Assembly: GCA_004123355.1 (NCBI GenBank)
Contig: SCHM01000003.1
Location: 7,769,058-7,833,057, forward strand
Source: Amphirosellinia nigrospora
Lineage: Eukaryota > Ascomycota > Sordariomycetes > Xylariales > Xylariaceae
DNA length: 64,000 bases
Direction: 5' to 3'
Shown here: positions 10,961 to 23,357 of the stretch, one piece after another
Layout: every line of letters begins with the position of its first letter
Position numbering within the stretch: position 1 is the stretch's first letter
The notes under the pieces: generated by a model
The model's input: only the letters and a program-made list of their open reading frames with translations
What the model was told of the DNA's origin: nothing
Database searches by the model: none
Made by a program: the position numbers and the translations under genes

Positions 10961-13321
10961 ATCAAGTTAGAATTTAGAAGAATTGAGGACAGGAGATACA
11001 GTACATCAAAATAAATCAATAGTTCAATATAATTTAGCTCCGTTGGTCTACCTCTATACGAGAAAGAGACTTCAATATAAATATGAAGCAAGAACATTTT
11101 AATTCACACTTAGAAGAATTTCTATGCTGAGCACGCTGTCAAGCAAATGCAAAACTCCAGTCGGGCGACCTCCTTTACGGATCATGTTTCGTTCAAGCAT
11201 AATAGTTGACACGACCTCAGGGTTGAGAGCATTTCAGGAACCATTCTACGATATCAGTCATGAACTACAAGTAGTATCTAGCAGCGGAAGGGCAACGTGT
11301 TTGCGTACTTCTTCGGTTCCGAAAATCGCGATTGTTTGTCACACAGCTCCAGGTGGCCAAGCTACAGAGCGAGACATACAGCTGTATCTATCGACCGACG
11401 ATAATCGAAAGGGCTTGGGTACCTACGAATAAACTTGCGATCGTAGTTGCATCGGGAGAGGGTAGATCGCAAGCTACGAGCATAGATAAAATAGGGGGTG
11501 AAGGGCAAGGTTATATTGAAGGGCATCGCGGTATTTCCACTACATCAGACTGATAAATCAAGCTGTGCGAGTGTTGATATTATCGCATCTCTGGCACTAT
11601 GTCGAGAATATTTGTTAGATATCAAGGTCGTGTCAATGAATCCAATTCAACCGCCTATAGTAAGCCAGGTATATAGCCTTTCTCCAATAACTCGTAGACC
11701 ACTAACGAGACAACAATGGCGCGAATAGCACGGCTAGGTATAGCAGCTTAGTAGCAGCCATGTATCCAAGTTATATATCAGTATCTCATACAGTCTCGGC
11801 CTTGGCTTCTCCGAACCAAAAGAAGCTATCTCGCGCCACACGTACCGAGAGACTGGAATCAGGTCTACTGCTGGGAACCGGCGTACATGCACGTAATAAT
11901 ACTAGTAAAACTCTGCAAGACGTAGATATTTCCCGACCGTCAGGAGACAGCTATACGAAATCTAGAAGACATGAGAACATGGGAGCGAGGCTCTCAAAAC
12001 ATGTCGCATAGATTGAAAATTCCTCACTTAGCTAAACAGGGGCCAAGACCTGCATAACCCCTTGACACGCTAGAAGGTTGTCGAATTTGAATGTTTTTCC
12101 AAGCCGGGGTTCTTGAACAAGAGCTTTTGCTGCGACGTGCATTCTGGGTTCAGCAGGCCCGCTGAGCCGGCCATCCCACTGCCTCGGTTGTGATTAACCA
12201 TGCACCTTCCTATTAACGACTACGAGATTTCGGCCGAAGGACCCTATTCCTAACAGCGAGCTCATGGCAGCAAAGAAGACTTCATAGACAATGCTTCATT
12301 CTACCTTCATACAGTCTTTGAGAAGACGTTATCAGTCGAAGGTATCAACCTTAGAAATGATTGAATGTTAACGATGCAGTTGTTATGAATGGTCTAGATA
12401 TAACAGTAGAGTGCTATGGGAGGCGTCCCAAGTAGAGTTGAAGGGTAAAACGCTTCGTCACATGCAGGTCTTAATAAAACCTATTCCTTTTAAATGTTAG
12501 ATATTACAGGATATCTGAGGGGTTAGCTATGACGAGCTCGCGCGAACACAACTTAAGGATCGCGACCACGAAGCGTGCTTCAAAGGACTGACACCAGAAG
12601 TTTTTTGCCTCAAAGTGGGGGTGAATAGGCCATTGATAGGTCAGTTCGGGTAACCGTGCGGGTATCAGCTACCGGATTCTTTGCCGACAGGGTAGTGACA
12701 AATTTAGCGGTCCTTAACTTTTAACTATTTCTAGAAGGGGTAAGAGTTGAACCCTGGGCTAAAGTAATGATTTAGCGGGTGCGGTCGTATTGCTGTTGGT
12801 CCGTTTGTGTGTAGACTAGGAAAGCTAGCGAGCTTTAGAGCTTCCTAAGAAGCTAGGGAAAAGGAACGGCGTGAGCTTACCATCGGATAACTATCACTCA
12901 TCGGAATATATGCATGGTTCTAGTACTGAATGTATCAACTCAGTTGTATCTCGTTCTCTTAAGGATATGTTGGTAATTATGATGACAAGGGCTATTTAAA
13001 ACGTTAGTGATAGGAGTCAGTACCGAATGTTCGGGATGTATGAAAAATTCCCCAAGAGCCCCGTGAATGGAGCCATTTAGTGTTGCTCAGAAATGCCTTT
13101 TCCAACGTCACTGTTGGCGTACATCGAGTGAATCACAACCTAGAGGGTTACGACGAAGAGTCGAAACACACAGCTAGGAGGGAACTCGGACTGTAGTACT
13201 ACCAACTCGGAAGTATCTGGTTATCATCATCGCTAAATCATTGGGGATTGCCCATCATCTAAAAATTCGTCCTTATATGAAATTCTAAGTCAAACTCACC
13301 CATCGTTGACTACTTCGGGAT
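10961..13321. other. Gene-free interval
   Basis: About 2.4 kb between the transporter and the ASNSD1-type gene (convergent ends). Several short frames exist but none shows a domain, codon bias or splice pattern I can support. It may contain old, unrecognisable repeat remnants. Confidence 0.55.
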
Positions 13322-15191
13322 TCAGGCGGATACCTGGGCTGTGCCTCGGAGACGTCCTGTTGGGCTTTCAATCTTGGCGGTCCGCGAACCAAATTGTATC
13401 TAGTATAAGTGAGTAAACCAGCTCGCTCCATATGACAAGCTCTCTTACCGCTTTCTTTTTCTGTCGTGCAGCAATAGGAAGGTTAAGCTGGTCAGCCAAT
13501 AGCCTCAATATCCGCTTGGCCGGGTCGATGACAGCAGGGTGAAATGGGTTTTCAAAATCGCATTTCTCCCACACAGGACTGCTGATGGCAAACCTGACAA
13601 ACTCCTCGTCTAGGTACGGGAACCGCACTTCTCTACCCCAGTGAGCCATGATGCGATCATCTCGGCCGAGGTTCCGCTGTCCGATGCGACTGACATCTAG
13701 CTTCAATTCATCGATAAGACCACCGTAACCTCTACTTTTGAATGCCGCCTCGTGTCGAGAATAACCGCCAAACAACTCATCTGCACCAAGGCCAGATAGA
13801 AGCACTCGCGCTGAGGTGCTAACTACAGGGGGCGAAGACTGCCACTCAACCTGGTCGACATAGCCGTCTCCGGTGCCCCTTGCGGCAAAATATAAGGCAA
13901 AGGCAATAGACAGATCCATTTCGGTGTCATGTGGGTAGATCAATGACAGTACCTTCTTCTTATGCGCCATCGCTTCCTCGAAAGGAACATTAACCTGCAA
14001 ACGAGTTAATCCTGGGCTAGCGTACATGGGGTGAGTGCCCCCCAAAAGTCCCACATACAGCAATGAAGCGCCAATGCCGGCCGGGACAGGAAGACTTCAG
14101 TTCAGCAAAAGCTCTCCGTCCTGTGGCCCTATCGGGACATCCTTCGTAGGTATCCGAAGCTCGCAGGTGTGGTTGCTTAGCCTCCAAGGCTACCAGGCGT
14201 GGGTTTTCAAATGCAACATTTATGAGGTCCAAACCCTGCCCTATAGGTACGAGGTCGTGAGCCAGTCTCGCAAGCACAGTGCAGTCTAAACCACCTGAAA
14301 ATAGGATAGCGATGCGAGCATCTACACATGATACCGTGTTCGGCGGCTCCGGTACGTCAAGAACGCGTGGCTTCAGGGATTCGATAAGTTTCTGTCTAAG
14401 AACTTGAAGTGAGGGTGAGCTGAAGTCTAACTCGTGATTTGGCGGCGGTAGCTGTCGGTTGAAAACGCCAATACTTGACACCTGACCCGTTGAGTACTAG
14501 ATTTCAGCCACAGGTCTCCACAACTTACCATCTCATCTATGTTAGATTGTAACCAGGCATGCTTGGTAATATGGTCCTGCAAGGGTAACTCACTCGAGAT
14601 CCCGCCATAGGTTTCAAGGTTGATAGACCAAATCCCATCTGAAGTGACTTCTTCCCAACCGGATGTGGGCACTGAGGCAATGCTAGAGAAGGTAACAAAG
14701 CCAGTCTCGCTCGAAGACTTGGTCAGGAGAGACCTTCTGCCAAGGCGATCACGACCATAATACAACCGGCTGGCGGCAGAATCATAGTAAACAAAGGCGA
14801 AGGGGCCCTCAATACTCCTCAGCACATCTACAACGTGAGTCTCTCGGACCTGGCTGGGGGGTGAGGCAGAAGATTGAAGCATAGAGAAAACGGCTTCACC
14901 ATCGTTGCCACTAACGGGTTGGCCGTTGATGCGCCATGCCTCGCCATTCCAGCATAGGACCGACCCATCGCCAGTAGCGTCCTGGAGAGGCTGCTTCGCA
15001 ACATGGTCACCTCGCAGGGCTAAGACGGTTGACGTAAAGTAGAGACGGAGCTGGCGGCTTGGGTTGGTACAGGGGGGTTGGCGTTGGGCCTGACCGACAT
15101 GATCCGGCCCGCGGTTGATGAGAGATTGTCTGAGCTCCGACGTTAATCCAGACTGAGAAGACGTGGTGAGCGTCGCATGGATGCCGCACAT
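13322..15191 (-). CDS. Asparagine synthetase domain-containing protein (ASNSD1/YML096W type)
   Basis: Class II glutamine-amidotransferase domain joined to an asparagine-synthase-like ATP pyrophosphatase domain. The true start is ATG 15191, because it places the catalytic Cys at position 2 (MCGIHATL); the open frame extends only to a GTG upstream. RGPDH follows near residue 30. The synthetase P-loop SGGLD is near residue 283, and GLGADELFGGYSRH, YPHDTEMD and GREVRFPYLDEEF follow. Four exons (15191-14529, 14481-14059, 13994-13449, 13399-13322) give 569 residues; all three introns are phase 0. The last small exon encodes IQFGSRTAKIESPTGRLRG, the usual end of this family. Homologues are distinct from true asparagine synthetase and their substrate is not established. 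No frameshift is seen. Confidence 0.92.
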
Positions 15192-15634
15192 GATTCCATA
15201 CACGTGGGGGAGGGCGCATTTGGGGTTGCCGTTATTTCCAGAAATAGGCTGTCGCAGTAAAAGAGGATGTAGAAGAAGAAATGCAGATCGATGTGCGCCG
15301 CAAGACTAGGCTGAAAATGATATCGCGCTAACCTATTTTAATCCGCCTATTTTGATGCACCTACGTCACAAGTGATGCCACCTGGTACCCAGTAAACCTA
15401 TCTAGGTACTTGTACACACAGTATATATGCCAGACACCCATCTTTTAGCACACCTTTAGCACAGAATTAGATCACTCATAAAAAAGTGCAAGGGAGGGAA
15501 AGTATTAGCGATAGCAGCATAATTGAAAATTAGGCAAGTGAACGCATATGCAAGTTTGAAAGGAGTCTAGTATTAGCGTTAGTATCATCGTGCCGTAGGA
15601 AGGCATAAAAAAGTCGCCAAAAGAAATTATCCGT

Positions 15635-15706
15635 TAGCTAGCGATTGTTTCGATCAATCGACCTCCGGGTTATGAGCCCGGCGCTCTTCCACTGAGCTAG
15701 CTAGCT
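15635..15706 (-). tRNA. Initiator tRNA-Met (CAT)
   Basis: A 72-nt intronless cloverleaf without encoded CCA. The acceptor stem pairs 7 of 7 (AGCTAGC with GCTAGCT), the D arm is GCTC/GAGC with loop AGTGGAA, the anticodon stem is CCGGG/CCCGG around CTCATAA, and the T arm is GATTG/CAATC around ATCGAAA. Initiator rather than elongator is supported by A1:U72, three consecutive G:C pairs next to the anticodon loop, and A54 with A60 in the T loop, all hallmarks of eukaryotic initiator tRNA. On the minus strand a short T run lies just beyond the gene at 15603-15612, as expected for Pol III termination. Confidence 0.93.
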
Positions 15707-16132
15707 TGGGTCATTTTTGCGAATTGTGGGATTTGTGGGGTCTATAATGACCCCTGCCCTATACTCTGGTACACTTACAGCGGATAGATCTCGGCGCTAG
15801 TCCCCTTTGGCTTTGGCACATGGCAGCCATTCATGCTAGGGATAATTCCGGGATCCTCCCTTCTTATACTAAATCCCACGTTTGCCTCAACAAGTACTAA
15901 ACAACTACACTAAACACCATGTCCAAAGGATTTCTAGTTTCGCATTATGCATACTTTGAAGGTATTATTTTACACTAAATATTTACTTGTACGTACCAGG
16001 GAGCATAGACACAGTGCTGTTAGCCATCTGCTAGGAGCTCAGCTTAGAATATGATCACTTCATCAACTGAATCACTCCTGTTAGGGAAGCGTGAGACACC
16101 AGGTTAGAAGCTCGAGGTAGGCACATCACATA

Positions 16133-16151
16133 CAGACAGACAGACAGACAG
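16133..16151 (+). repeat. (CAGA)n microsatellite
   Basis: About five tandem CAGA units in the gap between the tRNA and the receptor gene. No further structure. Confidence 0.9.
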
Positions 16152-16637
16152 TGTTAATACGATTATTATTAGTCTATTGTTATCGTCCCCTTGGTCTGAG
16201 TAGAATAAACCTGGACTCTTTCATACGCATCGAGAACTATTCAGGCACTGTGACTGTGATGGTCCAACGGTCAATCCATAATGTTCGGTGTAGTAGCTTT
16301 CGCTTCCGGTTCCGTTATGGTGTTGATGTACTCGTGGAACTGAATTGCAAAGAGATATGTTGATAATGCAAGTCCATCGTCGTATGCGAGGTTGCCGAGA
16401 GTTATTGATCGTCGGCGGCTTAGCCCCTCCTCAGTGTCATTCGTAATTCAGCCATGGTGCATCTGAAATGATGTCCTGCCGTTTTTTTTTGTCCGTTCAG
16501 ACCGCGGAGAATGTCGTGGGACGTTCCAATGTAGGTAGCCAGAATGATCCTTTTCCAATCCACGCACCCCGGACCCAAATACCACGCCGTAAGATCTAAA
16601 GTCGCCCATTAACATAATAAATGACAGCGGTGCCAAG

Positions 16638-18535
16638 TTAATAGCCCGATCGGTTGAGGCTACTTTCACGCCCGCGCGGCAGAGGCCTACTCCAATTTTG
16701 ATTCCTATGCAGTTCGGCATCTTGTGCCTCGCCAAGATTCAAGCCCAGTTTCATCGGCATCAATTCGACGTCGGATTCGGACTTGGACATTTTGGTGCTC
16801 TGAACCGACCATTCTTCCTTCACCCTGATACAGCTTCCTGCGCCAGAGGAGTTGTCCGTCTCCTTTAACCGATTGAATTTTTGATTGGACGAATCGTTCT
16901 TCGGAGTTCTTCCGCTCGAGAACACCGAGCGGTTTACCGTCGTCGCGAAGATCTTGGGCATTGTCGTGCTAAGGAGTGCTCGCACGGCGGGCAAACAACA
17001 AACGACGATACTGATGGAAGCTTCGACAATGGAGTACAGGCCGGGCTCGACATAATCGTAGCTAAGATTCGTAGAATTCGCGAATACTACCAGGGTCTTC
17101 AGGCGAATGATACTAATAATTGTAACACTATTTCAAGTCGTCATTAGCATACCCACCAACTTAGATGGTATAATGCCACTCACAAGAAACCAACGCTAAA
17201 CATAATCATGATCTGAATCTTCTTCCGTGTCGAGGCAGTCAGTTTGGCCAACGCTGGAAGAGGTAAAATTACGACCACAAGATCTAGCAAGGCAAAGAGT
17301 CAGTAATAGCCCGTGTGTGAGTTCGCAGTCATAAGGGCGCATGTGATAAGAACCACAGTACACGCAAAGTTCCGCTCCTCTTCAGAATCAATGCGTTAAT
17401 AACGTACCCATAAAAATGTTGATTGCAGCTTGCGCCCATGATTGGACGTGGATGTTGTTGCAGTGACCTGTGAACGTTCCGTCCCAAAAGGTCCAGGCTC
17501 CGTAAACCGGATAGCATTGGAAGACCGTGACTAGCACAAAGGCGACCAAATTTGCGACGTTCAGCCCGATAAGACCCCAGCTCGCATATCGGATATGCAC
17601 CTGCGGGAATACTCTTAGGTAAAAGCAAAGGATCGAAATTCTCGTCAGGGGCAGGCCGATTTGGTAGAGAATTTCCGCCCACCAATAAAGCTGTTGCTGT
17701 GTCAGCTCCGTCCAAAAATATTACGCTTGAAGTGATGGCTAGGTTCCCATACGTAGAGGATTTTGGTGATGTTGTCTTGAGGGATCTCCCAGACGTCTTG
17801 TCCCAGTCCGTATCCGACCAGTTTGAAGGCGATCCACAGCACAGGGCCCGTGGCGGCCTAATATTCCCAGTTAGAAATTTCTGCGTCATAGGTCCATTGC
17901 TATAACTTACTACGGCCACACCTAAAATTACGTCGGCGGCATCGATGTTCTGGTGAAGTATAAATCGAGATAGCAGCCGCAAAAAGTAGAAACTGGTACT
18001 AAGAATGACAGTGACCAGTGGCACCAGCCACGCTGCTAAGGACCCTGTTCCAAGGAGTTAGTGAACAAGTTATAAAGAACTCCTCCATGAGCTTTAACTT
18101 GAGAAATGAAAGTAACGATGAACATACTATTTCTTATAGGAACATTGCATAAACCCTTCGCGATTTTCGCCGTCGCTGATTCGAGACATGTTAGAATAGT
18201 GCATTTCCGAAGAGGTATTAGTTCGGAGGCTCCTACTTAATGCTTCTCTAGGAGTGCATTCCTTCGCGAAACATGCTTCAATCTGCGCATTCAGAGGGGC
18301 GTTGGCGCATATACAAGGGAAATCGGTTATATCGCATGATGACTTCGATACTGTCTCGACTATGCAGAGCAGCTGTGATTCGGTGTTAACAAGGCTCGTA
18401 GGACTTTCAAAGGCTGGGGAGGATACATACACCGCACTGGGGGACTGTGGCCAGATCGACATCAGAGAGGTCGGAAGCGAATGCTACCGAGGCAAACACC
18501 GCCACCGTCCATGCGAATAATATCCTGCCCAACAT
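16638..18535 (-). CDS. CFEM-domain PTH11-type seven-helix receptor
   Basis: Predicted plasma-membrane G-protein-coupled-receptor-like protein of 468 residues. Eight exons: 18535-18431, 18372-18237, 18175-18128, 18044-17911, 17857-17753, 17696-17408, 17283-17184, 17127-16638; their lengths sum to an exact multiple of three. The signal peptide is MLGRILFAWTVAVFASVAFA. The CFEM domain follows (residues about 33-92) with eight Cys, including CGLLC, CDITDFPCIC and the last Cys in CNVPIRNRS. The rhodopsin-like part has LVPLVTVILSTSFYFLRLLS, a GYGLGQD turn, LTRISILCFYLRVFP and RKKIQIMIMFSVGFL with SYDYVEPGLYSIVE. A cytosolic Ser-rich tail of about 130 residues follows. PTH11-like receptors sense host surface cues in pathogens and other signals in saprobes; the ligand here is unknown. 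Confidence 0.92.
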
Positions 18536-20486
18536 GCTCGCCAACACGGATAATTATGACGAAGTAAACATAGACGGGATCAAACGAAACCCGAGATATT
18601 CCAGGACTTCACGGGAGAGGCAGACCCTCTTGAATATCAAGACTGAATAGGCAGTCTCTCCAAAGTCTGGAAGCTCCCAAAGAGGATATTTCAGATAGCC
18701 CATCTGGAGATAGCATCGGCAATGACCGGGGATCCCTGCACACAATTTGAAGCTTCCCCATACTTAGCCACGGTTTTTTCTGCAAGCTTGTCAACTTAGC
18801 TAGAGTTACTGATGTGCGCGCTAGTGTGTGATGACAGAATTAAATTGCAGATTAACCCACAATTTACTAATAATGGAATTGATCATCACCAGGACCCTGG
18901 GCACTGAATCGTACACTAGCTAGCGTACCATGGTAAGCAGAGGGTTCACGCGAACGACTACTAGTATTCAAGTCGCAGGATGCGGATGATATCGAATGTG
19001 CCGGTCTTAACACTATGCGTATCCATAGAACCAGGGGAAAGATTTAACGCGTAACCTCTATCTCGACCACATTTACTCTGTATGGCTCTCAAGGCCATGA
19101 GTATCTGCCGAGGTGCAGCGGCCACATAGCGTTCGCAACACATTTTCGTCATTCACACCCATTCGGCAGTGTGCTGCAAGCCTCAATCCCCGCCATGGTA
19201 CACGCTGTCTGTCGGTAATCAACAAGATCTGGATCTACGTGTGGTATGTTCGCATACGCCTGCTGCGATAACAATCAACGAGTCAGCCTAACGTTGTAGG
19301 ATTCAAGCCACATTTTACAATAGTACTACAAACATAAGGTGATGCTAATCTCTTTCTCCCGGCAACCTCTTCTCGGTTTCCTACCCCAGGCCTGAAATGA
19401 AGCCGCCGTTCTAGTCCTAATACTGTACCATACTTACTCATATCCATTGCGGCACATAGCAGGGACAACACAGCCGGAGAATCACCCCACAGCTGAATGC
19501 ACCGTTACGCAACGGCGCGCAAGACGGTTTTGTTGGTAGCGAAAACTAGCTACCCGGACCTGTTCCGGTTTTGGCACCGCGTCCTCAGTACAGTAGCGAT
19601 TGTCCGGAAACGAGGCAATCTGCCGTCCTCTAAAAAAACGCCAGCTTAGACAGCAACTATGGCAGTACTATGCGAGTAGCGTGTGTCACTTACCTGTTAG
19701 TAATAGCGTAGTGAGGTGGTATTGCATTAGCTTGTATGCAAGCCTGTCATCATACGAACTTGGGTTCAGGAGATCAGGCTAGCATAACTAGCATAAACAC
19801 CACGAAGTTCTGGACAACGGTCTATCACGGTATCGTGTATATCAACACGTGCATCCCCATGGCGTTCCAGACTCTCCGGTTAGTCTTCCGCCTCAGACTA
19901 AGAGATATAACCAGAGCAATAGTAGCATTCCTGAGGCGACTAAAGCATAGGTAAACTCTATTTCTCACCTAGCAAGTGGTGTATGTAGAAACCATCACAC
20001 GGCTTGCGTGCCATTGGATTATAGGACAGTACATGGATGAAGATACCATTCCAACAGGTTGGTACGTTATTATTGATGCATCGGTCATAATGGTTCCCCA
20101 CCCCTAATACTTTTCCAGTGAGGCACCTTGTCAGCTCCACAACTTCACATGTACCCCTGCATGTCGAGTGTAGCTAGTCATTCCTACAATGTTGGGAGGG
20201 TTTCACTACTAATGAGTAAATACACTAACGTAGCATTATCTGCTTTCGTCGATTATAAGCCTCGGTGGTCTAGTCTCGATCCATTACATAGGGTATAGTT
20301 CAGCACTGTAGCCTTGCCCCTATTTGCTAAGACTTGCGGTGGCGTTACCCACGCTTTTTGCATGCCTGCTGCTAAGACTTTCCCGCTTATACCTAGAAAG
20401 CATATAATACTCATGTTGTGCTGGATGCCAATGCTGTCGTGTTTGTCCGCAACTTGCATATCCCAGTCTAACACCAAAGCAACATA
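18536..20486. other. Gene-free interval
   Basis: About 1.95 kb between the receptor and the GMC oxidoreductase, which diverge from it. No supported frame. It should contain both promoters; a TATA-like TATAATAC lies at about 20404, some 80 bp before the GMC start. Confidence 0.55.
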
Positions 20487-22704
20487 ATGAAGTTCACCGG
20501 CCTAGTTTCGTTGACTTTATTGGCCGAGGCCGCCTTGGCGAAGTAGGTTGTTTCCCACGAACTTAGTCAAAGCGTTCCTAACCTCGAAGCAGCTCCCACC
20601 ACGGCCAGAGCCATAGCCCGTTCATTCATAATCTGAAGCGAGATAGCCCGACATATGACTACATCGTCGTTGGGTCAGGGCCGGGTGGCGGCCCCGTCGC
20701 CGCGAATCTCGCCCTTGCTGGCTACAAGGTCTTGCTAATAGACGCTGGCGGTGACTCGGGAACTGGTAAAGTGAACCTCTTTGACGCATCGTCGCCCACA
20801 TTAACGATTTCCAAATAGCAACAAAGGAGATTGTTCCCGCTTTGCACTTCGAGGCTTCGGAGTTCAGTGACACAGCATGGAGTTTCTGGGTCAATCACTT
20901 TGATGACTTAGGTCAGCAAAAGAGAGACTCCAAGATGATCTACAAATTGCCCGATGGCACTCAGTACAGGGGACTTTACCCACCAGCCGGCGCCCAGCCA
21001 GTTGGTATCCTCTACCCTCGGGCTGGTACGCTAGGCGGTTGCTCCCGGCACAACGCAATGATCACCATGTACCCGTTCGATCAAGATTGGGACAACATTG
21101 CCTCGTTGACCGGTGACCAGTCTTGGGCAGCAAGCAACATGCGCCAGTACTTCCAGAAGATAGAGAATAACAAGTACCTACCGACTAGCGTCGTCGGTCA
21201 TGGCTACAGCGGCTGGCTCACTACTTCAACAACATATCTCGGTCTCGTCCTACAAGACTTGAAGTTCCTTAACCTGGTGCTCTCAGGAGCTTCAGCGGCT
21301 GGACAGGGCCTTCTGTTGGGTCTCATCAACACCATCACGGGCTTGGCTCATGTCCTTACCCTCGACATCAACGCCCCAGGCGTACTTGGCAAGCCTGGAT
21401 ATTACCAAGTTCCCATTGCCATGAAGGACGGTGTTCGGGCCTCTCCAAGGGAGCGCATCCTTGATGTGGCTAATGCTGTCAATGCTGACGGTAGCCGCAA
21501 GTACTTCCTTGACATTAAGCTCAACACCTTGGTACGCTCTATGACCTTCGAGAACTGAGTATCTTATGTGGAACTGACAATTCGTAGGTAACAAAGATTG
21601 ATTTCGACCAATCAGGCAGTGTCCCCAAGGCCGTCGGTGTCGAATACATGGAAGGCCAGAGCTTATACCGCGCTGATGCACGCTCCGGCTCGGCCCAGGT
21701 CACCGGCACGGGATCAGTTAAGGCCTCGCGCGAAGTTATCATCTCCGGTGGCGCATACAACACACCACAGCTTCTGAAGCTCAGTGGTGTCGGCCCTGCC
21801 GCTGAGCTTAAGTCGTTCAACATTCCCGTTGTTGTGGATCTTCCCGGTGTCGTATGTTACCCCTTCATTTGCCCCTTTCTGGAACAACACAAGATGCTAA
21901 CTAAACAAACAGGGTACCAATATGCAAGACAGATATGAGAACGCTGTGATCTCCGTGAGCGGCTCAGACTTCCAGCTCTCCAAGCCCTGTACCTTTGGAT
22001 TGACCCCCGGCCCCGATCCTTGCCTCCAGACGTGGCAAGCCGGCACTGATCAGATCTCCAAGGGCGTGTACGCCACTAACGGAGGTGCTGTCGCTTACGT
22101 GCTCAAGTCGTCTGTCGCGGACAAGGACGCGGACGTCATCATCCTCGGTGCTCCCGGAGCGTTCCCCGGTTACTTCCCAGGCTACTCCAACTACACACTG
22201 GGCGACAAGCGTCACTGGTCGTGGCTGCTGCTCAAGGCCCACACTCGCAACCGCGCCGGTACCGTGAAGCTGGTGTCGAACGACCCCCGTGACATGCCCA
22301 ACATCACCTTCAACAACTTCGCGCAGGGTGGCGATGCCGACATCCAGGCCTTGTACGAGGGTGTCCAATGGGCTCGCCGGGCGATGAACGACTACGTCCC
22401 CACCTTCGGATCGTTCGACGAGAGCTGGCCCGGCAATAACTACACAAGCGAGGCCAACATCAAGCAGTGGTTGAAGGACGAGACTTGGGGCCACCATGCC
22501 TCGTGCACAGCCCCCATGGGCGCCAATGGCGACCCGATGGCCGTGTTGGACTCGAACCTGAAGGTCCGTGGTGTCACCGGTCTTCGTGTTGTCGATGCTT
22601 CCGTTTTCCCCAGGATTCCTGGCTTCTATATTGCCACGGCCATCTACACTATGAGCCAGAAGGCCAGTGAGATGATCATTGCCGACGCAAAGGCATCAAA
22701 ATAA
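20487..22704 (+). CDS. Secreted GMC oxidoreductase (glucose/choline/aryl-alcohol oxidase family)
   Basis: FAD-dependent oxidoreductase that oxidises an alcohol or sugar, probably secreted. Five exons: 20487-20542, 20593-20765, 20819-21531, 21588-21851, 21913-22704, giving 665 residues in phase. The signal peptide is MKFTGLVSLTLLAEAALA, followed by a His/Ser-rich stretch and a dibasic KR near residue 35 that could be a Kex2 site. The ADP-binding loop is VVGSGPGGGPVAANLA, the first GMC signature PRAGTLGGCS, the second GGAYNTPQLLKLSGVGPA. The catalytic His pair is in WGHHASC and the C-terminal end has GLRVVDASVFPRIPGFY. No frameshift is seen. The substrate cannot be read from sequence; secretion fits a role in lignocellulose attack or H2O2 supply. 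The retroelement island begins about 275 bp downstream. Confidence 0.93.
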
Positions 22705-22973
22705 GTCTGTTTAAGCATATAGGAAATAGCGATTGGTCGAACATAGGTGACCAATAGGGACACAATACAGTAATGGCCATTTATGTATTCTACATAGTAC
22801 AATGTTTTAATACTAATTCTGGGTTGATTATTGGACCAAGTATATAATTTGATGGAGCTAAGCTCTAGATCCGCGTGAAACTAATGTAGCATTTTGAAGT
22901 GAATGAAAACATGACGAAATTATTCCCGTGCGATGGGAGAATCTATGTAGATTGCATACGAGGCTAATGCTTT

Positions 22974-22978
22974 ACCAG
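22974..22978 (+). repeat. Target-site duplication of the outer element, left copy (ACCAG)
   Basis: ACCAG directly before the left LTR and again directly after the right LTR at 37523-37527. It fixes both outer borders of the AT island. Confidence 0.85.
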
Positions 22979-23154
22979 TGTCAGTATATAGATCTAGTAC
23001 CTGATTGGCCTAGTGATGGATTATGTAATCACTGGTGCCTGGGTGGCTGTATGGCACAGTGGCACGTGGCTTTGTGTGTGCGCTGGATACTGCGCGGCAC
23101 GCGTAGAAAGAGCCCTTTCTACGCGGGATAAAAGGAGTGTTAAGCTGCCGTAGC
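22979..23154 (+). repeat. Outer element 5' LTR, left part, barely mutated
   Basis: Matches the first 176 bases of the right LTR (37209 onward) once C/T and G/A differences are allowed. Unlike that copy it keeps normal G+C content. It continues at 30455 after the inner element. Confidence 0.85.
23150..23154 (+). repeat. Target-site duplication of the inner element, left copy (GTAGC)
   Basis: GTAGC precedes the inner left LTR and recurs at 30455-30459 just after the inner right LTR. The uninterrupted site is visible in the outer right LTR at about 37373. Confidence 0.85.
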
Positions 23155-23357
23155 TGTTGGATTACGCACCAACTGGTGATCTACTTATATATCACTAGAT
23201 AGATCACCCGGTTGCTTACTTAATATATGTGGCAGTGCGCCGGGGCTTAACTAGTGGCTAGTGCTCTTGTTAGGTATTTTATACTAGAAATGCTTTAATT
23301 GAGCTTAGGAGCGATATATAGATAGATTAATATATATATATATTATTAAATTTAATA
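23155..23357 (+). repeat. Inner element 5' LTR
   Basis: About 203 bp, starting TGTTGG. The first 170-180 bases keep normal composition; the last part enters the AT-saturated zone. It aligns with 30255-30454 with mostly transition differences and length changes in the TA run near its end. Confidence 0.85.

Noticed and set aside
15192-15203. Start of the ASNSD1-type protein four codons upstream
   Set aside because: That codon is GTG, and it would bury the catalytic Cys that must be residue 2.
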